Below are positions 6,699 through 13,407 of a DNA stretch of 13,407 bases, in pieces. The translations under genes were made by a program, and so were the position numbers. This DNA comes from Nitrospinae bacterium CG22_combo_CG10-13_8_21_14_all_47_10. GTDB taxonomy: Bacteria > Nitrospinota > Nitrospinia > Nitrospinales > VA-1. The notes beneath the pieces were generated by a model. It made no database searches. It saw only the letters and a list, made by a program, of their open reading frames with translations, and was not told the origin of the DNA. Each line of letters begins with the position of its first letter. Position 1 is the stretch's first letter. The stretch is from positions 1 through 13,407 of the forward strand of contig PCTK01000167.1 in the NCBI GenBank assembly GCA_002786505.1. Direction: 5' to 3'.

Positions 6699-7097
6699 TT
6701 AACATTCCTCCAGCCTGTCCCCGCAATGCGGACAAATTTCATCCTGCTCATCCACTTCCGTTTTGCAGACAGAGCAAACCTGAATCCTTTCGCGTTCTTC
6801 GAGTAGCCGACGAGCTTGTTCCGCGTCTTCTCTAAGTGTCCAGAGCCTGACTTTCATTAGATCCGCGACCGGAGCAGGCTCGGCGTGAAAAGAGATGTTC
6901 TCCAACTGGCAGGGAATACCCTCACTTTCCAGAAAACCCCGCATAATATGGGCATTGGCTTCATTTAATACCGTGCAAAGGATCACCAGGTCGGGGGCTT
7001 CCTCCTGCAGTTTTGAGAGCACAAGCTTCTCATTGCATTCCGAACAAAGGAAATGCGTATCAGGGAACTCTTCTTCGCAATTCGGGCAATATTTCAT
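6699..7097 (-). CDS. DUF2007 domain protein between two zinc ribbons
   Basis: This 132-residue cytoplasmic protein has a clear three-part layout. An N-terminal zinc ribbon (C4, C7, C18, C21) is followed by a DUF2007-type alpha/beta module (about 36-101, with LCTVLNEANAHIMRGFLESEGI and a VRLWTLREDAEQARRLL-like ending when read across 40-100). A second zinc ribbon (C108, C111, C122, C125) closes the chain. DUF2007 is described as a putative signal-transducing domain with no proven ligand; its fold resembles small regulatory ACT/PII-like modules. It is the last gene of the minus-strand array, starting 9 nt after the GT9 stop, and it converges on the GT2 gene with 10 nt between stops. The eight cysteines suggest two structural zinc sites. 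Function is unknown. Confidence 0.82.
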   Translation of the reverse strand: MKYCPNCEEEFPDTHFLCSECNEKLVLSKLQEEAPDLVILCTVLNEANAHIMRGFLESEGIPCQLENISFHAEPAPVADLMKVRLWTLREDAEQARRLLEERERIQVCSVCKTEVDEQDEICPHCGDRLEEC

Positions 7098-7106
7098 ACA
7101 CTTATT

Positions 7107-8186
7107 CTAAAGCCGTTTGAGCAGTCGGTGTACTCCTTCATGAACATCTTTCACCGTAATGTCTTCAAGGCAATAAGGCTTGTAATGGGGGGAGGGTTTG
7201 CATTCTTTAAAAAACTTCTGTCTGCAAGGGGAACAAGAAAAATTCCTCGTCACCATTTCCTGCTTTTCGGGAGCCATATAGGGGCCGGTCGACTCAGGAC
7301 TTCCTGGTCCAAAAATCCCCAAGACCGGAATCCCGGCCATTGCCGCAAGGTGCATCATTCCGCTATCATTGCCAATGAACAAGTGGCTTCTCTTTAACAG
7401 GCCAGACAAAACCCTCAAATTTACTGGTGGAATGATCCTGATTGATTCAGGGGGGCCAAAATTTCTAATCCGGTTCAACAATTCTGATTCCTTCTCCGTA
7501 CCCAGAAGAACCACTCGCTTATCGTCTTCTTTAATCAGCTTCTGACACAATATTCCGAATCTTTCGACATGCCAGCTCCGTTCTGTTTTTGAGGTTGCCG
7601 GGTGCAAGGTGATAAATTCTTCCTGCTCACTCAGACCCATATCTAACAAGACTTCTCGAACTGTCGCGTCCCCTTCCTGTGGAATGAGAGGAACGAAGTT
7701 ACGGTCGGGGGTATCCAGCTTCAGTGATGAAAGGATTTTGAAATAATATTCAACACGGTATTGTGCCTTTTTTAAATGCGCCGTTGTGGCAACAGGGTGA
7801 GTGAGCAAAATATCCCTTGCCTCTGTGTTATAGCCCAGGCGGCATTTTGCTCCTGTCAGGCTTAAAAGAAACGCTGAACCAAAGGAGTTGGGAAACACCA
7901 CCCCAACATCAAAATTATATTTTTTCAGATTGCGGGCAAAACCAACTCGTTGCCAAAAACGGTTTTCTGATCCAGAAGGCATGGTTAAAACCGTATCAAT
8001 GGCAGGGTGTCCAAGAAGCAATTCATCGGAGGGATGCCTCGCGACAGCAAAAATTCGGGCCACCGGATAAGCACGGCGCAAGGATTGTATTACTGGCAGG
8101 GTCAACACCACGTCGCCGATCCAGTTGGGCATCCACAATAAAAAGCTTTGGATATCCTGACTATGAAGAGGGCGAGTTATGTCCAT
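7107..8186 (-). CDS. waaF: Family 9 glycosyltransferase, lipopolysaccharide heptosyltransferase II type
   Basis: This GT-B fold enzyme probably transfers ADP-heptose to the growing LPS inner core at the cytoplasmic side of the inner membrane. From ATG 8186 it has 359 residues, normal for WaaF. The N-terminal domain shows MPNWIGDVVLTLP (19-31, with Asp25 the likely catalytic base) and VVFPNSFGSA (96-105), a WaaF-like feature. The C-terminal donor-binding domain has IGNDSGMMHLAAMAGIPVLG (271-290) and IFGP. A cysteine cluster (C318, C321, C329, C339) near the end is common in this family. The frame can be extended to a TTG at 8225, which would add 13 residues, but neither start has a well-spaced Shine-Dalgarno. 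ATG 8186 is preferred because the conserved region begins soon after it. It follows murA by about 108 nt. Exact acceptor specificity is inferred. Confidence 0.9.
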   Translation of the reverse strand: MDITRPLHSQDIQSFLLWMPNWIGDVVLTLPVIQSLRRAYPVARIFAVARHPSDELLLGHPAIDTVLTMPSGSENRFWQRVGFARNLKKYNFDVGVVFPNSFGSAFLLSLTGAKCRLGYNTEARDILLTHPVATTAHLKKAQYRVEYYFKILSSLKLDTPDRNFVPLIPQEGDATVREVLLDMGLSEQEEFITLHPATSKTERSWHVERFGILCQKLIKEDDKRVVLLGTEKESELLNRIRNFGPPESIRIIPPVNLRVLSGLLKRSHLFIGNDSGMMHLAAMAGIPVLGIFGPGSPESTGPYMAPEKQEMVTRNFSCSPCRQKFFKECKPSPHYKPYCLEDITVKDVHEGVHRLLKRL

Positions 8187-8294
8187 AACCTTGGCCGTTA
8201 CAGGCCAGCATGACGCTGGACTCAATTAGCAATGTATTTACTTTACGGGCAACCGCGGCCCAAGCACCCATTGCCACCTGCCGCAAGGTGCCGT

Positions 8295-9548
8295 TTACTT
8301 GACCCTTTTTATTTGGGCGCCCAGACCGGAAAGCTTTTTTTCCATACTCACATATCCGCGGTCAATATGATAAACACGGGAAATGACGGACTGGCCTTTC
8401 GCGGCCAGAGCGGCTAGTACCAGTGAGGCACTGGCTCGTAGATCGGTGGCCATCAAGGGCGCTCCCGAAAGATTTTGCACTCCATTGATGATTGCAGTAT
8501 GCCCATCCAATGTGATGTCTGCTCCCATCCTTTTTAATTCCGCGACATGCATGAACCGGTTCTCAAATACAGTCTCCATAATAATACTCTGTCCGCGCGA
8601 CAAAGTCATCAACGCCATGAACTGGGCCTGGATATCAGTGGGAAATCCCGGGTAAGGATGCGTTCGGGCATTGACGGCCAGAAAGGGTCTGCCGCCCCGG
8701 ACTCTGATTGAAGAGGCTTCGACTTCCACATCAACCTGCGCTTCCTGCAATTTGAGAATAATGGGTTCCACGTGTTGCGGAATACAATTTTCTATCAACA
8801 CTTCTCCCTTGGTGATGGCGGCCGCAATCATATAAGTACCCGCTTCAATACGGTCAGGAAAAATACGGCATTCGATCGGGTTCAACGAGGAAACCCCCTG
8901 GATGGTAATCATATCGGTGCCTTGACCTTCAATTTTGGCTCCGGCCTGATTCAAAATATCCGCCAGAAATACAACCTCCGGTTCCTTGGCCGCGTTTTCC
9001 AGAACGGTTTTCCCGTCCGCAAGAGATGCCGCCATCATCAGGTTCGCGGTTCCTGTTACCGAAACAGTGTCAAAATAAAATTGGGTTCCCTTCAGGCCAT
9101 CTACAGCTCCATGCACATAGCCCTGCTCCAGCCATACCTTTGCTCCCATTGCCTCGAGCCCTTTGATATGGAGATCAATGGGCCGCGCTCCTATTGCACA
9201 CCCTCCCGGCAGGGAAACCCGGGCTCGGCCCAACTTGGCCAGCAAAGGCCCCAGGACCAGGCAGGAAGCACGCATCGTAGAAACCAGGTCATAAGGCGCT
9301 TCCGGGTTGTCTGCGCAAGACGTGTCTAAAATAATTTTTTCATTGCTATAGCTTTCAACTTCCGTCCCCAGATCCTTGAGAAGCTGGATCATGGTTGCCA
9401 CATCACGGACTTTCGGGACCCCTTCAATAATATTCCGTCCGCGGGTCAGCAAGGTTGCCGCCAGAATGGGAAGCACCGCGTTCTTGGCACCACTGATCTT
9501 TACAGCACCCTCTAAAGGCCGGCCGCCCTCTATGACAATCTTATCCAT
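8295..9548 (-). CDS. murA: UDP-N-acetylglucosamine 1-carboxyvinyltransferase MurA
   Basis: This cytosolic enzyme, 417 residues long, adds enolpyruvate from phosphoenolpyruvate to UDP-GlcNAc, the first committed step of peptidoglycan synthesis. The inside-out alpha/beta EPSP-synthase-like fold is complete. K22 and N23 in SGAKNAVLP bind substrate, C117 in SLPGGCAIGARP is the residue that fosfomycin alkylates, and D305 in GFPTDIQAQF is the catalytic acid. Because Cys rather than Asp is present at 117, the enzyme should be fosfomycin-sensitive on family grounds. ATG 9546-9548 has a good Shine-Dalgarno (GAGG seven nt upstream) located inside the end of prmC, and the two genes overlap by 8 nt, indicating coupled translation. 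The product feeds the same envelope that the downstream GT9 decorates. Confidence 0.97.
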   Translation of the reverse strand: MDKIVIEGGRPLEGAVKISGAKNAVLPILAATLLTRGRNIIEGVPKVRDVATMIQLLKDLGTEVESYSNEKIILDTSCADNPEAPYDLVSTMRASCLVLGPLLAKLGRARVSLPGGCAIGARPIDLHIKGLEAMGAKVWLEQGYVHGAVDGLKGTQFYFDTVSVTGTANLMMAASLADGKTVLENAAKEPEVVFLADILNQAGAKIEGQGTDMITIQGVSSLNPIECRIFPDRIEAGTYMIAAAITKGEVLIENCIPQHVEPIILKLQEAQVDVEVEASSIRVRGGRPFLAVNARTHPYPGFPTDIQAQFMALMTLSRGQSIIMETVFENRFMHVAELKRMGADITLDGHTAIINGVQNLSGAPLMATDLRASASLVLAALAAKGQSVISRVYHIDRGYVSMEKKLSGLGAQIKRVK

Positions 9549-10419
9549 TCACAGTCCTCGCCAGTACCACTCTGTCATAACCGGAATAATCCTGAACCAC
9601 CTGGATACCCTTATACCTCTTACTGCTTTCCATTAAAGCAACCACGGCCTCTGCTTGAGTGTGCCCAATTTCTAAAGCCAACAAACCATTTTCTTCCAGT
9701 TTCTCCCATGCCATGGGAACAATAAAGCGGTAATAGTCCAAACCATCTCTCCCGCCATCCAAAGCCTGGGTTGGTTCATATTGCCAAACCTCAGGCATGC
9801 ACTTCGATAAGTTTTCCGATTCAATATAGGGTGGGTTGGAAACAATAAGGTGATAGGGACGTTGCCAGTCGGTCTCCAGCAGGCTGGCGGACACAAAGTT
9901 AATCCGTTCTGCCACAGCATGACGCAAGGCATTTTCCCGCGCGACTTCCAGGGATTGAGCAGAATTGTCAATCGCGGTGACAAGGCTTTGAGAAAGTTCT
10001 TTGGCTAAAACAATGGCAAGGATTCCCGATCCGGTACCAAGATCCAGAATTTTCACCGGCGAGGAAGGTATCTTTGCAAACGCTTTCAGACATTGCGCAA
10101 CAAGAATTTCCGTTTCCGGGCGGGGTGTCAGAACTTTATCATTCACCGCAAATTCGAGGGACCAAAATTCCTGGATTCCGGTAATGTGAGAAACCGGTTC
10201 GCGCAATACTCTTCTCTCAATACTCGAACAAAATTTCTCTGCCTCAATGCGATTCAAAAACCGTTCAGGATAGGCCATCAATACCGTTCTGGATATATCA
10301 AGGCTATGCGCCATTAAGACTTCCGCGTCCAACCGGGGCGATGCAACCTCTGCAAGTTTATGCTGAGCCCATTCGAGATAAGAGGAGAGGGTCATTTTTG
10401 TGCCTGCAAGAACCTCCAC
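9541..10419 (-). CDS. prmC: Peptide chain release factor N5-glutamine methyltransferase PrmC
   Basis: This SAM-dependent methyltransferase modifies the glutamine of the GGQ motif in release factors, raising termination efficiency; its substrate RF1 is encoded immediately upstream. The N-terminal helical bundle (about 10-90) recognises the release factor. The Rossmann domain carries ILDLGTGSG (124-132) for SAM binding and the signature NPPY at 195-198, whose Asn and first Pro position the glutamine. Length is 292 residues, normal for PrmC. A GTG start at 10417-10419 is chosen because AAGGAG lies six nt before it. The next candidate, ATG 10393-10395 eight codons later, has only a weak AGG. The GTG begins 1 nt after the prfA stop, so translation is tightly coupled. 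It overlaps murA by 8 nt at its 3' end. Confidence 0.96.
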   Translation of the reverse strand: MEVLAGTKMTLSSYLEWAQHKLAEVASPRLDAEVLMAHSLDISRTVLMAYPERFLNRIEAEKFCSSIERRVLREPVSHITGIQEFWSLEFAVNDKVLTPRPETEILVAQCLKAFAKIPSSPVKILDLGTGSGILAIVLAKELSQSLVTAIDNSAQSLEVARENALRHAVAERINFVSASLLETDWQRPYHLIVSNPPYIESENLSKCMPEVWQYEPTQALDGGRDGLDYYRFIVPMAWEKLEENGLLALEIGHTQAEAVVALMESSKRYKGIQVVQDYSGYDRVVLARTVNG

Positions 10420-10420
10420 C

Positions 10421-11485
10421 TTATTCTCCTTTCAGTGCTTGCGCCTGGTAATGAAGCGTTAACGCATCGATGATCTCAGTAAGGTCTCCCTCCATCACCA
10501 GAGACAGCTTGTGCAGGGTTAAACCTACCCTGTGGTCGGTCACTCGCTCTTGCGGGTAATTATAAGTACGAATGCGCCCACTGCGGTCACCTGTGCCCAC
10601 CTGCTGTTTGCGCTCACTGGCCAAGGACTCCTGCTGTTTTCTTTGTTCCTCGTCGTACAACCGGGCTCTCAAAACCTTCATGGCTTTTTCGCGGTTTTTG
10701 TGTTGCGACTTTTCATCCTGACAGGTCACGATCATTCCGGTTGGGATGTAAGTCAAACGAACTGCTGAGTCTGTTGTATTGACACTTTGTCCACCTGGGC
10801 CGGATGAACGATAGACATCAATTTTTATGTCCACCGGATTAATTTTAATATCCACGTCCTCCACCTCCGGCAAAACCGCAACCGTCACGGCAGAGGTATG
10901 AATACGTCCCTGGCTTTCTGTATCAGGCACCCGTTGCACCCGGTGGGTACCACCCTCATATTTTAATTTACTGTAGGCCCCTTTCCCCGCTATATTAAAG
11001 ATAACTTCCTTGAACCCACTTTTTGCCGACAGGCTGGAGCTTAAAATTTCCACCTGCCATCTTTTCTCCTCAGCATATCTCGAATACATGCGGAACAAGT
11101 CACCCGCAAAAAGGGCCGCCTCTTCACCCCCTGTACCAGCGCGGATCTCCATAATAACGTTGCGGTCATCACGTGGATCTTTGGGAAGCAAGAGAATTTT
11201 CAGGTCTGCTACCGCTTTCTCTTTTTGGATTTCCAGAACAGCCAGATCCTCCTCCGCCATTTCAATCAATTCCGGATCTTTTTCTTCGTTAAGAATTTTC
11301 TTATTTTCTTCCAGTTGTCGGGTGACCCTTTGCCAGTCCCGATATCGAAGGACGATCGGACTAAGATCAGACTGCTCCCGCGCAAATTTCTGGAACGCGG
11401 ATTGATTGGAAATGATTTTAGGATCGCTGAGAAACTGGTTGAGATCGTTATAACGCTTCTCAACCGATTTCAGCTTATCAAACAT
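10421..11485 (-). CDS. prfA: Peptide chain release factor 1
   Basis: RF1 recognises UAA and UAG stop codons in the ribosomal A site and triggers peptide release. The 354-residue protein has an N-terminal helical domain (about 1-105) and the codon-recognition domain with the RF1-type PxT tripeptide (PDT at 187-189; RF2 would have SPF). It also carries the catalytic GGQ at 231-233 within RSSGPGGQSVNTTDSA. The x of PxT is Asp here, where Ala, Val or Glu are common; this position tolerates change in the family. The ATG at 11483-11485 gives the normal N-terminus, but no strong Shine-Dalgarno precedes it. A possible terminator hairpin lies just upstream, between it and rpmE. The Gln of GGQ should be methylated by PrmC from the next gene. 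Confidence 0.97.
   Translation of the reverse strand: MFDKLKSVEKRYNDLNQFLSDPKIISNQSAFQKFAREQSDLSPIVLRYRDWQRVTRQLEENKKILNEEKDPELIEMAEEDLAVLEIQKEKAVADLKILLLPKDPRDDRNVIMEIRAGTGGEEAALFAGDLFRMYSRYAEEKRWQVEILSSSLSAKSGFKEVIFNIAGKGAYSKLKYEGGTHRVQRVPDTESQGRIHTSAVTVAVLPEVEDVDIKINPVDIKIDVYRSSGPGGQSVNTTDSAVRLTYIPTGMIVTCQDEKSQHKNREKAMKVLRARLYDEEQRKQQESLASERKQQVGTGDRSGRIRTYNYPQERVTDHRVGLTLHKLSLVMEGDLTEIIDALTLHYQAQALKGE
10426..10431 (-). promoter_or_regulatory. Ribosome binding site that fixes the prmC GTG start
   Basis: Read on the minus strand this is AAGGAG, six nt before the GTG at 10419-10417. It lies inside the last codons of prfA. It supports the GTG over the downstream ATG and implies that ribosomes finishing RF1 can move directly onto prmC. 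Confidence 0.75.
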
Positions 11486-11501
11486 GGATGGATTCTAGAA
11501 A

Positions 11502-11521
11502 AACCCCGGGGGATCGGGGTT
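11502..11521 (-). terminator. Possible weak intrinsic terminator or attenuator between rpmE and prfA
   Basis: On the minus strand AACCCC (11521-11516) can pair with GGGGTT (11507-11502) around an 8-nt loop, and the 3' arm runs into a short T stretch (TTTTT in all, 11503-11499 region). It lies 24 nt after the rpmE stop and about 16 nt before the prfA ATG. The stem is only 6 bp and the T run is short, so read-through into prfA is expected; it could partly uncouple the two genes. Confidence 0.4.
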
Positions 11522-11544
11522 AAGAAGTAAAAAGGTGGATGCGC

Positions 11545-11781
11545 TTATTGAGGATTGGCTGATTCCTGCATGCCCGCAGGCTTCGCCTTAGCGTATTTGC
11601 GCTTGAATTTTTCAATGCGGCCGGCAGTATCCATAAGCTTCTGCTTTCCCGTGTAAAAGGGATGGCATTGGGAACAAACTTCCACATGAAGGTCTTTCAA
11701 AGTTGCGCGAGTCTGTACTTCTGTTCCACATGCACACCGCACTGTGGTTTCAAAATATTCAGGATGAATGGCGTCTTTCAT
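11545..11781 (-). CDS. rpmE: Large ribosomal subunit protein bL31, zinc-binding form
   Basis: This 78-residue 50S subunit protein forms part of the bridge between the two subunits. MKDAIHPEYFETTVRCACG is a typical bL31 start. Four cysteines, C16, C18, C36 and C39, mark the C+ (zinc-containing) type, and HPFYTGKQ (40-47) is the conserved core motif. The tail (about 64-78, rich in Lys, Ala and Gln) is slightly longer than the common 66-70 residue form. It starts 10 nt after the rho stop, with GGTGAG as a reasonable Shine-Dalgarno. The C+ type can act as a zinc store that is swapped for a C- paralogue under zinc limitation; no paralogue is in the window. Confidence 0.97.
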   Translation of the reverse strand: MKDAIHPEYFETTVRCACGTEVQTRATLKDLHVEVCSQCHPFYTGKQKLMDTAGRIEKFKRKYAKAKPAGMQESANPQ

Positions 11782-11791
11782 TTTCTCACCG

Positions 11792-13051
11792 TCAGGAGTT
11801 CATAGTCGCCAGAAATTCGGCGTTGGTTTTGGTTTCTTTAATCTTCTGTAAGAGAAGGTCCATCGTATCATGGATGCCCATAGGGAGCAAAACTTTTCTT
11901 AATAACCAGACACGCTGGAGGTCTTCTTCCGGCAAAAGGAGTTCTTCCTTCCGGGTTCCAGAGCGATTGATGTCGATCGAGGGGAAGGTCCTCTTGTCTG
12001 CCAGCTTGCGGTCGAGGACAATTTCCAGGTTACCCGTCCCTTTAAATTCTTCGAAAATAACATCATCCATGCGGCTTCCTGTATCAATAAGAGCCGTGGC
12101 AATGATGGTCAGGCTTCCACCTTCCTCCAGATTTCTCGCGGCCCCAAAAAACCGTTTGGGTCTTTGCAAAGCATTGGAATCCACACCGCCCGACAAAACC
12201 TTACCACTGGGCGGAACAATAGCGTTGTAAGCTCGGGCCAAACGGGTGATACTATCGAGCAGAATGACCACATCCCGCTTATGCTCTACCAGTCTCTTGG
12301 CTTTTTCAATGACCATTTCAGCGACCTGCACATGCCTTTGCGCTGGCTCGTCAAAAGTGGAACTGATGACCTCGCCCCGGACCGAACGTTCCATATCTGT
12401 TACTTCTTCCGGCCTCTCATCAATGAGCAAAACGATCAACGCCACTTCCGGGTAATTTGTGCTGATGCTGTTGGCGACAGACTGCAACAACATGGTTTTT
12501 CCGGTTCGAGGCGGCGCCACGATCAACCCACGCTGGCCTTTACCAATAGGGGTCATCAAGTCCATCACCCTGGCGCTGTAATCTTTGCCGCCTGGTGTCT
12601 CCAGCCTGAGCCGCTCTTCAGGATAAAGCGGAGTCAGGTTATCAAATAAAATTTTATCCTTGGTTTTATCCGGGTTCTCAAAGTTAATCGCCTCCACCTT
12701 CAACAGGGCGAAATAACGCTCACTGTCCTTGGGAGGACGAATCTGACCGGAAATGGTATCACCCGTACGCATATCGAACTTGCGGATCTGGGATGGCGAC
12801 ACATAAATATCATCAGGACCCGGAAGATAATTATACGTCGGCGCCCGCAGGAACCCGAATCCATCAGGGAGAATTTCCAGCACCCCCTGGCCAAACATCA
12901 GGCCATCCTTTTCAGTCTTGGCTTCAAGAATCCTGAAGATCAGGTCTTGTTTTCTAAGCCCGCTGTGGCCCTGAATCTTCAGTTCCTTGGCAATATTGGT
13001 GAGTTCAGATATGGTTTTCGCCTTGAGTTCTTCAATATTCATCTGGGTCAT
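11792..13051 (-). CDS. rho: Transcription termination factor Rho
   Basis: This hexameric RNA-dependent ATPase/translocase ends transcription at C-rich, untranslated RNA. The 419-residue protein is standard in length and has no extra N-terminal insertion. It has the Rho N-terminal helical domain (about 4-45), the cold-shock-like primary RNA-binding domain (about 50-125, with LPDGFGFLRAPTYNY for RNA bases) and a RecA-type motor. Walker A is APPRTGKT at 179-186, Walker B is VVILLD at 261-266, and the Q-loop region VLSGGVDSNALQRPKRFF spans about 285-302. The arginine-finger region is SGTRKEEL (364-371). ATG 13049-13051 is used; a second ATG three codons on (13040-13042) is an alternative. Neither has a strong Shine-Dalgarno. 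It is the first gene of the minus-strand array, behind a long leader and a good promoter. Confidence 0.98.
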   Translation of the reverse strand: MTQMNIEELKAKTISELTNIAKELKIQGHSGLRKQDLIFRILEAKTEKDGLMFGQGVLEILPDGFGFLRAPTYNYLPGPDDIYVSPSQIRKFDMRTGDTISGQIRPPKDSERYFALLKVEAINFENPDKTKDKILFDNLTPLYPEERLRLETPGGKDYSARVMDLMTPIGKGQRGLIVAPPRTGKTMLLQSVANSISTNYPEVALIVLLIDERPEEVTDMERSVRGEVISSTFDEPAQRHVQVAEMVIEKAKRLVEHKRDVVILLDSITRLARAYNAIVPPSGKVLSGGVDSNALQRPKRFFGAARNLEEGGSLTIIATALIDTGSRMDDVIFEEFKGTGNLEIVLDRKLADKRTFPSIDINRSGTRKEELLLPEEDLQRVWLLRKVLLPMGIHDTMDLLLQKIKETKTNAEFLATMNS

Positions 13052-13265
13052 GGTTTGTGGCTTCTTTGAGGGAGATCAGGAGATTTGTTCTCGTAAATAG
13101 TTACGCCCTTGGATTGGAGCTCAGGTTCAAAGACGAGGAAGATTCGATAATAGTTGGGTATCCAAAGATTGCAGAGTTTGTTCTATAATTAACGGCGATA
13201 GCACGGGAAATTTAACTGGGCAATTGATTGGTTTTTCAGGGATTTTGTTTGGGAGCTTTTGGAGC
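13052..13265 (-). promoter_or_regulatory. Long C-rich 5' leader of rho, candidate Rho-dependent attenuator
   Basis: About 213 nt separate the predicted transcription start from the rho ATG, and no supported gene lies within them. The first 62 nt of the leader (13265-13204) hold 20 C and 6 G when read on the minus strand, in spaced C runs such as GCTCC, GCTCCC, ATCCC, GCCC and TTCCC. G-poor, C-rich, weakly structured RNA is the kind Rho loads on. In E. coli rho is autoregulated by Rho-dependent termination in its leader; a similar role here is inference from composition and position. Confidence 0.45.
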
Positions 13266-13271
13266 TTACTC

Positions 13272-13300
13272 ACTTTATCCAGTTCTGTGCTTTTTGTCAA
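13272..13300 (-). promoter_or_regulatory. Sigma70-type promoter of the rho-rpmE-prfA-prmC-murA array
   Basis: Read on the minus strand, a perfect TTGACA (13300-13295) is followed by 17 nt and TAAAGT (13277-13272, four of six matches to TATAAT). Transcription would start near 13265. The A-rich DNA just upstream (AGATAAAAGGAG) could act as an UP-like element. This is the best promoter match in the window and fits a constitutive housekeeping operon. Confidence 0.68.
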
Positions 13301-13301
13301 C

Positions 13302-13333
13302 TCCTTTTATCTATGATGTCCTTTTATCTATGA
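13302..13333. repeat. Two perfect 15-bp direct repeats with 17-bp period
   Basis: TCCTTTTATCTATGA occurs at 13302-13316 and again at 13319-13333, separated by TG. The first copy abuts the -35 of the rho promoter (ends 2 nt from it). A 17-bp period differs from a full helical turn repeat, but tandem sites next to a -35 are typical of an activator or repressor array. The motif was not seen elsewhere in the window. Confidence 0.7.
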
Positions 13334-13407
13334 AATTTTCACCCCACCATCCCAGGAGGTCTTTGCACAACCCCGAGATTACCCGTTCCGGGCACGAAAG
13401 CTAAGGT
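13334..13407. other. Right-edge sequence of unknown content
   Basis: No supported gene. On the minus strand one frame is open from the window edge to a TGA at 13341-13339, giving 22 residues ending RPPGMVG, which could be the tail of an upstream gene. It is too short to recognise. With the tandem repeats beside it, the segment could also be the edge of another element; the window ends before this can be judged. Confidence 0.3.

Noticed and set aside
8187..8225. 13-residue N-terminal extension of the GT9 protein from a TTG at 8225
   Set aside because: No Shine-Dalgarno precedes the TTG and the extra residues (with two Cys/Trp/Pro-rich turns) do not resemble a GT9 start; ATG 8186 is preferred, though not proven.
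11703..12230. Open frame of 175 codons on the plus strand across rpmE and rho
   Set aside because: It is antisense to two firmly identified genes, and its Ser/Arg-rich product shows no family signature.
13158..13192. TATAAT-like hexamer on the plus strand (TATAAT near 13184)
   Set aside because: No acceptable -35 lies 16-18 nt upstream and no plus-strand gene follows.
13127..13273. 48-codon frame in the rho leader starting with GTG
   Set aside because: The GTG overlaps the -10 box, so it would lie upstream of the predicted transcription start, and there is no Shine-Dalgarno.
13332..13403. Short plus-strand frame starting at ATG near 13330 and ending in TAA near the window edge
   Set aside because: About 24 codons, no ribosome site, and it starts inside the tandem repeat; no evidence of coding.

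Overview
This window looks like a chromosomal housekeeping region from a Gram-negative bacterium of moderate GC content. LPS-type sugar transfer (a WaaF-like GT9), MurA, and a rho-rpmE-prfA-prmC-murA gene order all fit this. That order is familiar from Deltaproteobacteria-type and Nitrospinota-type genomes, but the phylum is an inference from gene order and protein style, not a search result. No mobile element with a transposase, CRISPR array, rRNA or tRNA was seen.

Layout: (1) Positions 1-1632, minus strand: a polytopic GT-C (PMT/ArnT-like) glycosyltransferase cut by the window edge, lying downstream of queG, the last step of queuosine synthesis. (2) Positions 1633-1769: a divergent control region with a 17-bp palindrome, a hairpin and a plausible promoter. 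(3) Positions 1770-5719, plus strand: a tightly packed three-gene unit of a histone-deacetylase-like amidohydrolase, a ClpC-type AAA+ unfoldase and a Gx-transporter/HepI-like membrane protein. Gene spacing is 3 nt and then a 4-nt overlap. (4) Positions 5753-6688, plus strand: a well-formed sigma70-type promoter driving a 59-residue DUF5989 membrane protein and a DPM1-like GT2 glycosyltransferase. (5) Positions 13300 down to 6699, minus strand: a long co-directional array of rho, rpmE, prfA, prmC, murA, waaF-like GT9 and a zinc-ribbon/DUF2007 protein. It has a clear promoter, a long C-rich leader and tandem 15-bp repeats just upstream of the -35.

How the genes fit together: the right-hand array joins transcription termination (Rho), a ribosomal protein (L31), translation termination (RF1) and the methyltransferase that modifies the RF1 GGQ glutamine (PrmC). 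It then runs into peptidoglycan (MurA) and LPS core (GT9) synthesis. The left-hand plus-strand unit pairs a putative deacetylase with a protein unfoldase that carries a ClpP-docking tripeptide.

Most of the window is ordinary. The points most worth a second look are the ClpC pore-loop substitution (Met where Tyr is usual), the deacetylase-ClpC-membrane protein operon, the small DUF5989-GT2 operon, and the rho promoter/leader with its tandem repeats. I did not find convincing evidence of an undescribed defence or mobile system.
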